From: TMED88 sp964515335
Lineage (GTDB): Bacteria; Myxococcota_A; UBA9160; UBA4427
Assembly: GCA_964515335.1 (NCBI GenBank)
Contig: CAZETS010000024.1
Span: 4,199-68,198, forward strand
Direction: 5' to 3'
Length of the DNA stretch: 64,000 bases
A program made the position numbers and the translations under genes. This document shows positions 45,404 through 52,884 of the stretch, piece by piece (position 1 is the first letter of the stretch; every line of letters begins with the position of its first letter). The notes beneath the pieces were generated by a model. The model had not been told where the DNA came from and did not search any database. It saw nothing but the letters and a program-made list of their open reading frames with translations.

Positions 45404-46534
45404 TCAGAGCAGCATCGACACCGGCCGTTCCACGGCCCGGCGGATGCTCGCGAGCAGCTCGGCGGCAGCCATCTCCGTGACCGCCGTCCGGTCGGCGGAG
45501 AGGGTGAGGGTGAGGGTCGTGCCGGGGACGACCTCGCCGTCGTCCACCACCGGCTCGGCGCGAGGCGCTCCGACCCCGACCACCAGCCGCCGTGGTGCGC
45601 TCGACACGACGCGCACCCCGTCGATCCCCGTCACACCGAGGTCGAGCACCGCGATCTCGGCGCCGTGCTCGTCACCGGAGGCGAGGCCGCCGTCGCGCGC
45701 CAGCCCGACGAGTGCCTCCACCTCGGCAGCGATCGTGCCGAGGCTCTTGGTGTCGGCGGCGCGCAGCACGGGAAGCGCCAGGCCCGCCTTGGTCGCCACG
45801 CCGATCGCGACGTCGGCGGCGCCATTGGCAGCGTTCCCGCCGTCGCGGGCGGTGATCTCCCGCAGCGACAGCGCGGCCGCGCGCACCACCGTGTGAAGCG
45901 GCCCGATGGCCGGACCGCCCGCCGCGAGGGCGTTGAGGCGGTCGAGATCGCCGAGCAGTCCGTCGATGCGACAGATCGCGGTGAGCTGCAGCAGGGCGGG
46001 CCCGCCGGTCGCCGCCGTGCGGCCTTCTTCGCGGGGCGCGACGGCCGACGCAATGCGCTGCTCGACGTCGTGGCGTGTGATGCGCCCGCGCGGGCCGGTG
46101 CCGTCCACCCGCGCGAGGTCGATACCGGCCTGCGTGGCCAGGCGCCGCGCGAGGGCGGTGGCGGCTCCGTGCTCCGCCCGATTGCCCGCAGCCGCAGCCG
46201 CAGCCGCAGCCGGCGCCGGAACGGTGGCCGGGGGCTGCGGAGCCGCGTCCTTCACGCCCGCCGGCTCCGGAGCGTCCGCGCTCTTCTCTGCGTCTGCCGT
46301 GTCGAGCACGGCGAGCAACGTCCCGACCGCCACGTCCGTCGTCCCGGCGGCCACCAGGATCTCGCGCAGCGTGCCCGTCGCCGGCGCCTCGATCTCGACC
46401 GTCGACTTTTCGGTTTCGATCTCGAGCAGCACGTCGCCCTGGCGGACGCTCTCGCCGGGCTCGACGAGCCACGCCACGACGTCGGCCCCGGTCATGTCCG
46501 AGGCGACCTGCGGCATGTGGATCTCCAGCGACAT
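45404..46534 (-). CDS. Dihydrolipoamide acyltransferase-like (E2) protein, catalytic motif lost
   Basis: A 376-residue protein with E2 architecture. The lipoyl domain spans about 1-77 with the lipoylation Lys in EIETEKSTVEIEAPATG. An Ala-rich linker follows, then an E3-binding domain at about 120-160 (ALARRLATQAGIDLARVDG and GPRGRITRHDVEQ), then an acyltransferase-like domain at about 185-376. The near-terminal motif that normally reads DHRVVDG aligns without gaps to DRTAVTE, so catalytic His and Asp are Arg349 and Thr353. Classical acyl transfer is therefore unlikely. No E1 or E3 gene is near. It may act as a scaffold or lipoyl carrier. Confidence 0.75.
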   Translation of the reverse strand: MSLEIHMPQVASDMTGADVVAWLVEPGESVRQGDVLLEIETEKSTVEIEAPATGTLREILVAAGTTDVAVGTLLAVLDTADAEKSADAPEPAGVKDAAPQPPATVPAPAAAAAAAAGNRAEHGAATALARRLATQAGIDLARVDGTGPRGRITRHDVEQRIASAVAPREEGRTAATGGPALLQLTAICRIDGLLGDLDRLNALAAGGPAIGPLHTVVRAAALSLREITARDGGNAANGAADVAIGVATKAGLALPVLRAADTKSLGTIAAEVEALVGLARDGGLASGDEHGAEIAVLDLGVTGIDGVRVVSSAPRRLVVGVGAPRAEPVVDDGEVVPGTTLTLTLSADRTAVTEMAAAELLASIRRAVERPVSMLL

Positions 46535-46617
46535 CGCGCGGCCCACCCCCGGCGAGGATTGTGACAGAAGCCGGGGCGTGGAGCGATGTGGGGCGGGCCT
46601 CTCGGGCGAATGCGGGA

Positions 46618-47742
46618 CTACTCGGCGGCCAGCAAGGCCCCGATCGTCGAAAGCTGCCGGCCCGCGCCCCCCGCCGTCACGGCGAGCTGGTTCGCCCAGA
46701 GGAAGTAGCGGTGGATCGGGTAGTCGATGTCCGCGCCGATGCCGCCGTGCAGGTGCTGGGCGGTGTGGACGACGCGATGCCCGCCTCGGCAGGCCCACCA
46801 CGCGGCCGCCGCTGCCTCGCGGGTGGCCGGCAGGTCGTTCTCGAGCCGCCACGTCGCCTGCCAGAGCGTCGACCGCATCGACTCGATGTCGATGAAGGCG
46901 TCGGCACTGCGCATCGTGACCGCCTGGAACGTGCCGATCGGGCGCCCGAACTGCTTTCGCGTCGTCGTGTACTCGGCGGTGCGGCGCAGCGCCTCCTCGG
47001 CGACGCCCACCTGCAGGGCCGCGACGGCGACACGGGTGTGGTCGACGATGAAGCGAACGATCGCCGCGCCTGTCGACGGATCGCCGAGCACGTCTTCGGC
47101 GCCGACCGTGACGCCCTCGAGCGTCATGCGGAACTGCCGCGCGTGGTCGCTCGCGCGTGACTCCTCGAGCGTGACGCCCGCTGCGCGCGGATCGACGAGG
47201 AACACGCCGAGACCGCCGTCCGGGGTCGCGGCGGGCACGAGCACGCGCTCGGCGGACGCGGCGATGGGTACGCAGACCTTCTGGCCGTCGAGCACCCAGG
47301 CGTCGTCGGCCGGCCGGGCCGTGGTGGCGAGGGTCGTCGGGTCGTCTGCGCCGAATTCGTCGAGGGCGGCCGAAAGCAGCTGCTCGCCCGACACGATCCC
47401 CGGCAGCCAGCGATCGCGCTGCGCGGCGCTGCCGAAGTGTGCGATCGGCAGCGCCGCCTGCACGAGCACGGGCAGCAGCGGGACCGGCGCGACGGCGCGT
47501 CCGGCCTCCTCGAGCAGGACGAGCAGCGCACCGAGGCCGAACTCGCTGCCCTGCTGCTTCTCGGGCACGGCGACGCCGAGCAGGTTCGCCTCGGCGAGCG
47601 CCGCGTACAGCGCTCGATCGATGCCGTCGCCGTCGGGGCTGCGCTCGATCGCGGCAAGGTGCTCGTGCTCGCAGGCATCGGAGAAGATCTGCTTCGCGAG
47701 CTCGCGGATCGCGTTCTGCTCTTCGCTGAAGGTGAAGTCCAT
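46618..47742 (-). CDS. Acyl-CoA dehydrogenase, second subunit of a heteromeric pair
   Basis: A 374-residue ACAD-fold protein. It starts MDFTFSEEQNAIRELAKQIF and ends with HTAQHLHGGIGADIDYPIHR, followed by YFLWANQLAVTAGG. The catalytic Glu of IYEG type is absent at the usual place. This pattern fits the partner subunit of alpha2beta2 acyl-CoA dehydrogenases known from mycobacterial cholesterol side-chain degradation (FadE26-27, FadE28-29). The partner gene lies 43 bp upstream on the same strand. The substrate is inferred to be a bulky acyl-CoA, not proven. Confidence 0.8.
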   Translation of the reverse strand: MDFTFSEEQNAIRELAKQIFSDACEHEHLAAIERSPDGDGIDRALYAALAEANLLGVAVPEKQQGSEFGLGALLVLLEEAGRAVAPVPLLPVLVQAALPIAHFGSAAQRDRWLPGIVSGEQLLSAALDEFGADDPTTLATTARPADDAWVLDGQKVCVPIAASAERVLVPAATPDGGLGVFLVDPRAAGVTLEESRASDHARQFRMTLEGVTVGAEDVLGDPSTGAAIVRFIVDHTRVAVAALQVGVAEEALRRTAEYTTTRKQFGRPIGTFQAVTMRSADAFIDIESMRSTLWQATWRLENDLPATREAAAAAWWACRGGHRVVHTAQHLHGGIGADIDYPIHRYFLWANQLAVTAGGAGRQLSTIGALLAAE

Positions 47743-47785
47743 CGGGTGGGGCTCCTGTCGACGCTCGCGGGTTGGCCGGTCGTTC

Positions 47786-48961
47786 TCAGCGCGGTGCGCG
47801 CGGCATGCGCAGGCCGGCCATCGCGACGATCTCGCGCTGCACCTCGTTGACGCCGCCGCCGAAGGTGTTGATCTGACAGGCGCGCATCTCCTGGCTGATC
47901 CGGCCCTCGAGCGCGGCCGCCGCCGATCCGGAGCGCAGCGCGCCGACGGGTCCCAGCACCTCGAGCATCAGGCGGTAGACCTCGATCAGCGACTCGGTGC
48001 TCGACACCTTCACCGCCGAGGCCATCGCGGGGTCGAGCTCGTCTCGCTCGAGCGCCCACGCCATGCGCCAGTTCATCACCTTGATGGCTTCGAGCCGCGC
48101 CTGCGCCTCGCCGAGGGCGATCTGCACGCGGACGTCGTCGATCACGCGGCCGCCGTCGGGGCGCCGTGTCTCGGCCGCCCAGGCGACCAGGTTGTCCATG
48201 TGCTCGAACGCGATGCCGCCGAAAGCAGCGAGGCCGATGCGCTCGTGGTTGAGCTGCGTGGTGATGAGGCGCCAGCCGTTGCCGAGGCCGCCCACCAGCA
48301 TCGAGTCGGCCACGCGGACGTTCTCGTAGTAGCTCATGCAGGTGTGTCCGCCGCCGACCGTGTGGATGGGGGCGGCGCTGAACCCGGGCAGCTTCGTGTC
48401 GACGATGAAGATCGAGATGCCCTGGTGCTTCTTGGCATCGGGATCGGTCCTCGCCGCGAGCCAGATGTAGTCGGCGTCGTCGGCGCCGCTGGTGAAGATC
48501 TTCGTTCCGTTGATGACCCACTCGTCGCCGTCCTTCACGGCGGACGTCTTGAGCGCGGCGAGGTCGGTGCCGGCGTCCGGCTCGGTGTAGCCGATGGCGA
48601 AGTGCGTCTTGCCGTGGAGGATGAGCGGCAGGAAGTCGCGCTTGTGCTCCTCGGAGCCGTGCTCCATCAGGCAGGGCCCCACGGTGTTGAGCGTGACGAA
48701 GGGCAGCGGCGCGCCCGCCCGGCGCAGTTCGTCGACGAAGATCAGCTGCTCGACCGCGCTGAGCCCCCCGCCGCCGTACTCCTTGGGCCAGCCGACGCCC
48801 AGCCAGCCGTCCTTGCCCATCTGCCGGACAGTCTCTCGGAAGATCTTTCCTCCCTCGAGGTTGCGGATCCCGGCCTTGCGCTCGGGCGTCATCAGTTGCG
48901 CGAAGTACTCGCGCAGGCGCTTGCGCAGTTCCAGCTGCTCGGGGGTCAGGTCGACGTACAT
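47786..48961 (-). CDS. Acyl-CoA dehydrogenase, first subunit of a heteromeric pair
   Basis: A 391-residue ACAD. IGYTEPDAGTDLAALKTSA and VINGTKIFTSGADDADYIWL are flavin-contact blocks, and QINTFGGGVNEVQREIVAM near the end is typical of the FadE26/FadE28 type in which the base lies elsewhere in the helical domain. It is transcribed before the 46618-47742 gene, giving a two-gene unit. It is divergent from the LLM oxidoreductase. The fold and pairing are firm; the steroid-type substrate is inference. Confidence 0.85.
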   Translation of the reverse strand: MYVDLTPEQLELRKRLREYFAQLMTPERKAGIRNLEGGKIFRETVRQMGKDGWLGVGWPKEYGGGGLSAVEQLIFVDELRRAGAPLPFVTLNTVGPCLMEHGSEEHKRDFLPLILHGKTHFAIGYTEPDAGTDLAALKTSAVKDGDEWVINGTKIFTSGADDADYIWLAARTDPDAKKHQGISIFIVDTKLPGFSAAPIHTVGGGHTCMSYYENVRVADSMLVGGLGNGWRLITTQLNHERIGLAAFGGIAFEHMDNLVAWAAETRRPDGGRVIDDVRVQIALGEAQARLEAIKVMNWRMAWALERDELDPAMASAVKVSSTESLIEVYRLMLEVLGPVGALRSGSAAAALEGRISQEMRACQINTFGGGVNEVQREIVAMAGLRMPRAPR

Positions 48962-49164
48962 CGGGCTGCCTCGTGGGAGGTCGCGGAGCGAGAAAGAAAG
49001 AAGGGCGCCACACGGCGCGCACCCCGCAGCATAGCCGGCATGTGGAACACGTTCTAGTCTCTGCTCTCCGGGGCGGACAGGGCCCCGGAGGAGGGCCGCA
49101 GTGGTGCGCGGCGGGCTGGAGACGGGCGATGCCGCGGGCGTCGTTCACGTCGGGAGGGCGGGGC

Positions 49165-50187
49165 GTGCTGGAGGTCTGGGCTTCGATGGACCAGCGCATG
49201 GCGCTCGGCGAGGTCGCCGCCCACGCGCGGCGCGCCGAGGCGCTCGGCTACGACGGCCTGAACGTGCCGGACGCCATCCACGACGGCCTGATGCTCGCGC
49301 AGGCTGCCCTGGCGGCGACCACCCGGCTGCGCGTCGCGACCAGCGTGCTGGTCGCCTTTCCCCGTAGCCCGATGAACGTCGCCCACGCCGCGTGGGACCT
49401 GCAGTCGTTCTCGGGCGGACGCTTCGAGCTGGGGCTCGGCTCGCAGGTGCGCGGCAACATCGTCGGGCGTTACTCGGTGCCCTGGTCGGCGCCGGTTCCG
49501 CGCATGCGCGAGTACGTGCTCGCACTGCGCGCGATCTTCGATCGTTGGCAGAACGGCACGCCGCTGGCTTTCGAGGGCGACCACTACGTCTTCACACGCA
49601 TGCAGCCCTTCTTCGATCCGGGCCCCCTCGAGTGCGGGCCGATTCCGATCCACCTCGGCGGCATCGGGCCGGCGATGACCGCGTTGGCGGGAGAGGTGGC
49701 CGACGGCATGATGTGTCACCCGACGAACAGCTCGCCCCGATACCTGCGGGAGGTCGTATGGCCGCGGCTCGAGCGCGGTGCGGCGCGGAGTGGACGCGAC
49801 GCCGGGGCGATACAGCTGATGGCGGCCGACCTCGTTGCGACCGGTCGCGACGACGCGGCCGTGGCCGCCGCCCTCGAGCAGCGGCGCGAGCTGTTCGGCT
49901 TTCTCTTTTCTACGCCGTCCTACTGGCCCTCCCTCGAGCTGTACGGCCACGCCGAGCTCGGCCCCAGGCTGCGCGACATGACCCGCGAGGGACGCTGGGG
50001 CGAGATGACGGCGGCGATTCCCGACGACCTGCTCGCTGCGATCGTGCCCGCGGCGCCCTACGACGCCATCGCCGACGTGCTGCGCGCGCGCTTCGAGTCG
50101 CTGGCGAGTCGCATCACGTTCCCGCTGCCCGACGACCCGGGCGAGGAGCCGGTCGTGCGCGAGGTGATCGCGGCGTTACGCGTCTGA
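49165..50187 (+). CDS. LLM-class oxidoreductase, probable F420-dependent (TIGR03617-like)
   Basis: A 340-residue TIM-barrel protein of the luciferase-like monooxygenase superfamily. HARRAEALGYDGLNVPDAIH, VAFPRSPMNVAHAAWDLQSF, GGRFELGLGSQVRGNIVGRY and GEVADGMMCHPTNSSPRYL match the MSMEG_2256-type group thought to use F420. If correct, this organism makes or imports F420. GTG at 49165 has GGGAGG upstream; an ATG 36 bp earlier is an alternative. It is divergent from the ACAD pair. Its end overlaps the opposing amidohydrolase by 12 bp. Confidence 0.82.
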   Translation: MLEVWASMDQRMALGEVAAHARRAEALGYDGLNVPDAIHDGLMLAQAALAATTRLRVATSVLVAFPRSPMNVAHAAWDLQSFSGGRFELGLGSQVRGNIVGRYSVPWSAPVPRMREYVLALRAIFDRWQNGTPLAFEGDHYVFTRMQPFFDPGPLECGPIPIHLGGIGPAMTALAGEVADGMMCHPTNSSPRYLREVVWPRLERGAARSGRDAGAIQLMAADLVATGRDDAAVAAALEQRRELFGFLFSTPSYWPSLELYGHAELGPRLRDMTREGRWGEMTAAIPDDLLAAIVPAAPYDAIADVLRARFESLASRITFPLPDDPGEEPVVREVIAALRV

Positions 50188-51918
50188 GGCGGCGCCCCGG
50201 GGCCCCGGAACGGCCACGGTGTCGGTGTCGCGCCCCGAGCGGATCACCCGGCCCGGTCGCGCGCCGGTGCGCTCGCCGCCCTCGATGATCGGCTCGCCGG
50301 CGACCACCACGTGGTCGATGCCGCTTGCGTCGGCGTAGAGCCGGCCCGCGCCGCCCGGCAGGTCGTGCCGGGTGTAGAGGTCGCCGTGGCCGACCCGGTT
50401 CGGGTCGAAGACGGTGAGGTCGGCGTGCCAGCCCTCCGCGATCCGCCCGCGCTCGCGCAGGCCGTAGAGCCGCGCGGGCACGTCGGTCAACTCGCGCACC
50501 GCTTCCTCGAGGCCGAGCAGCTCGCGCTCGCGCACGCCCGCTCCGAGCAGCGCGGTCGAGTACGAGAAGGTGTTGATCATGTCGAGGTGCGCACCGGCGT
50601 CCGAGGCGCCGACGATCGTGCGCGGGTCGCGCCAGGCCTCGGCGCGCATCTCCCAGCTCGCGTCGTCGTCGCCGGGGATGAAGGGCATGACGGACAGAGC
50701 GAGGTCTTCCTCGAGGGCGAGGTCGAGGAGGCAGTCGAACGGTGCGGCGCCCCTTTCGGCCGCGATCTCGCCGATGTTGCGTCCGGCCAGGCCCGCGTGC
50801 GCGTCGACGAACGTCTCGGCGATGGTCATGTTCGACCACTGCGCCATCGCACGCAGCACGCCGGCCTCGTCCGAGTTTGCGCCCTCGTCCATGCGCTTCC
50901 GGACGGCGGGATCGGCGAGCGCCTTCTTCTTTTCTTCGTGGGGCAGGGCGATGATCTCCGCCCAACCCGGGAAGGCGTCGAGCAGGAAGCCGCTGCGGAA
51001 GTTGAGGCGCAGCGACATCACCTGCGCCGGGGTCAGCGCCACCACCCGGGCTCCGCGCTCCGCCGCGTAGTCGGAGGCGGCGAGCTGGGCGCGCCAGTTC
51101 TCCTCGGTGAACGACTGCACGACCAGCACGTTCCAGTTGAGCGGCCGGCCGGCGGCCAGCGACATCTCGGTCATCAGCGAGCGCTCGCTCTCGTCGAAGA
51201 CGCCGACGCCGGGGATGAACTCGAGCGTGGTGCCCGGGTGCCGGCCCACCACGCGGCAAAGCGCGATCAGTTCGTCGCGATCGGCCCAGCGCGACGGCAC
51301 GGGCTTGCCGGCGGCGTCGTTGTGGGTGGGCGACCAGGTCGACGAGAAGCCCATCCCGCCGGCGGCGAGCGATTCGTCGAGCAGCTGCTCCATGGCTCGA
51401 AGCTGCGACGGGTCGGCCTTCTCGCCCACGGCGGCCTCGCCCATCACGGCTCGCCGGATCGCGGAGTGGCCCACCATGAAGCCGGCGTGGATCGCGAGCC
51501 GGCCTTCGAAGCGGTCGAGGTACTCGCGAAAGGAGCGCCAGTCCCAGTCAGCTCCGTTCGCGAGGCTCTCGAGAGGCATGCCCTCGACGCGGGCGAGCAT
51601 GTGCATGAGGTACTCGCCCGAGGTGTCGGTGAGCGGCGCGACGCTGAACCCGCAGTTGCCGGCGAACACGCTCGTCACGCCGTGGTCCGACGACGGCGAC
51701 ACGTCCGGATCCCAGAAGATCTGCGCGTCGTAGTGGGTGTGGACGTCGACGAAGCCGGGACAGACGATGCGGCCCCGGGCATCGATCTCGGCCGCCGCGG
51801 GCTCGTCGATCTCGCCGACGGCCGCGATGCGCCCGTCGCGTATGCCGACGTCGGCGCTCCGGCGCGGAGCGCCGGTTCCGTCGATCACGGTGCCCCCGCG
51901 AATCACTCGATCGAGCAT
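50176..51918 (-). CDS. Amidohydrolase of the N-acyl-D-amino-acid deacylase type
   Basis: A 580-residue metallo-hydrolase. The metal motif is VDVHTHYDAQIFWDPDVSP. Later features are VFAGNCGFSVAPL, with a Cys typical of D-aminoacylases, IVGASDAGAHLDMINTFSYS with the catalytic Asp, and RGRIAEGWHADLTVFDP at the beta-sandwich closure. D-aminoacylases remove acyl groups from N-acyl-D-amino acids, but this branch also contains enzymes for other amides. GGAGGCGAGAAG precedes the ATG. No signal peptide is present, so it is cytosolic. Confidence 0.85.
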   Translation of the reverse strand: MLDRVIRGGTVIDGTGAPRRSADVGIRDGRIAAVGEIDEPAAAEIDARGRIVCPGFVDVHTHYDAQIFWDPDVSPSSDHGVTSVFAGNCGFSVAPLTDTSGEYLMHMLARVEGMPLESLANGADWDWRSFREYLDRFEGRLAIHAGFMVGHSAIRRAVMGEAAVGEKADPSQLRAMEQLLDESLAAGGMGFSSTWSPTHNDAAGKPVPSRWADRDELIALCRVVGRHPGTTLEFIPGVGVFDESERSLMTEMSLAAGRPLNWNVLVVQSFTEENWRAQLAASDYAAERGARVVALTPAQVMSLRLNFRSGFLLDAFPGWAEIIALPHEEKKKALADPAVRKRMDEGANSDEAGVLRAMAQWSNMTIAETFVDAHAGLAGRNIGEIAAERGAAPFDCLLDLALEEDLALSVMPFIPGDDDASWEMRAEAWRDPRTIVGASDAGAHLDMINTFSYSTALLGAGVRERELLGLEEAVRELTDVPARLYGLRERGRIAEGWHADLTVFDPNRVGHGDLYTRHDLPGGAGRLYADASGIDHVVVAGEPIIEGGERTGARPGRVIRSGRDTDTVAVPGPRGAASDA

Positions 51919-52078
51919 CTTCTCGCCTCCTGTCGTGGGATCACCGCCGCCGGGTCAGGGTAACCGGCGGCATGCGCCGTCGACAGGGCGGGTGCGGCAG
52001 CTGCTAATCGTGAAGACGCGCCGTCGGCGCGCAGGGGCGGGCCGCGGCCGACGAGGCGTCGCCTGGGACGGCGTAGAG

Positions 52079-52120
52079 AGACCTGGACAGACCTGGAGAG
52101 ACCTGGGCAGACGTGGCGAG
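52079..52120. repeat. Four-copy tandem repeat with 10-bp period
   Basis: AGACCTGGAC, AGACCTGGAG, AGACCTGGGC and AGACGTGGCG follow one another without spacing, just upstream of the GAAGGAAGAGAAGGAG ribosome-site region of the 52142 gene. A period of one helical turn would put each copy on the same DNA face. Confidence 0.7.
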
Positions 52121-52141
52121 AAGGAAGAGAAGGAGAGGGCG

Positions 52142-52876
52142 ATGCGGGCAGGCGTGATCGGCGCGGGTGTGATGGGCGGGGGCATCGCGCAGAGCCTCGC
52201 CGCAGCGGGGCACGAGGTGGTCTGCACCGACATCGCGAGCGAGGCGCTCGACGCGGCCAGGCGCGATGCCGAGGAAGGACGCTTCGGCCTCGCGGGCGCG
52301 GTGGCGCGGGGCAAGCTGTCCGCCGAGGCGGCGGACGCGGCGCGGGCGCGCATCACGTACACGTCCGACTTCGCCGAGGCGGCCGCCCGCGAGCTCGTGA
52401 TCGAGTGCGTGCCCGAGCGGCTCGACGCGAAGCTTCGGGTCTTCCGCGAGCTCGACGAGGTCGCGCCCGAGGGAGCGATCCTCGCTTCGAACACTTCGGG
52501 CCTTCCCGTCGTAGCGATGGCGTATGCGACACGCCGGCCTGAACGCGTGATCGGCTGGCACTGGGCGTCACCCGCCTTCGTGATGAAGTTCGCCGAGATC
52601 GTCGTCACCGACGACACCGACGAGTCGGTGCGCGACGCCGTGGTCGAGTGCGCGCGGGGCTGCGGGAAGAATCCGGTGGTGGTGCGAGACAACCCGATGG
52701 CGTGGGGGTTCGTCGCGAACCGCATCTACGGCGCGATGCTCCGCGAGGCCGGGCGCGTGGTCGAGGAGGGCATCGCGTCCCGCGATGACGTGAATCAGCT
52801 GATGGTCGATTGCTTCCGCTGGCCCGTCGGCCCCTTCGCGATGGTGCGCGGCGCGCGCAGCGGCTGGAGCGGGTAG
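52142..52876 (+). CDS. 3-hydroxyacyl-CoA dehydrogenase, short
   Basis: A 244-residue enzyme. The Rossmann domain opens with GVIGAGVMGGGIAQSLAAAG and has the catalytic His in GWHWASPAFVMKFAEIV. The C-terminal domain begins at GFVANRIYGAMLREAGRVVE but stops at GPFAMVRGARSGWSG, about 35-40 residues short of typical family members. It may be a natural short subfamily or a truncation. It oxidises L-3-hydroxyacyl-CoA with NAD+. Strong purine-rich ribosome site. It is convergent with polB, 8 bp away. Confidence 0.82.
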   Translation: MRAGVIGAGVMGGGIAQSLAAAGHEVVCTDIASEALDAARRDAEEGRFGLAGAVARGKLSAEAADAARARITYTSDFAEAAARELVIECVPERLDAKLRVFRELDEVAPEGAILASNTSGLPVVAMAYATRRPERVIGWHWASPAFVMKFAEIVVTDDTDESVRDAVVECARGCGKNPVVVRDNPMAWGFVANRIYGAMLREAGRVVEEGIASRDDVNQLMVDCFRWPVGPFAMVRGARSGWSG

Positions 52877-52884
52877 CGGGCCGA

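Noticed and set aside
45404..46534. Complete 2-oxoacid dehydrogenase operon
   Set aside because: Only the E2-like gene is present and its catalytic motif is lost; downstream genes are acyl-CoA dehydrogenases.
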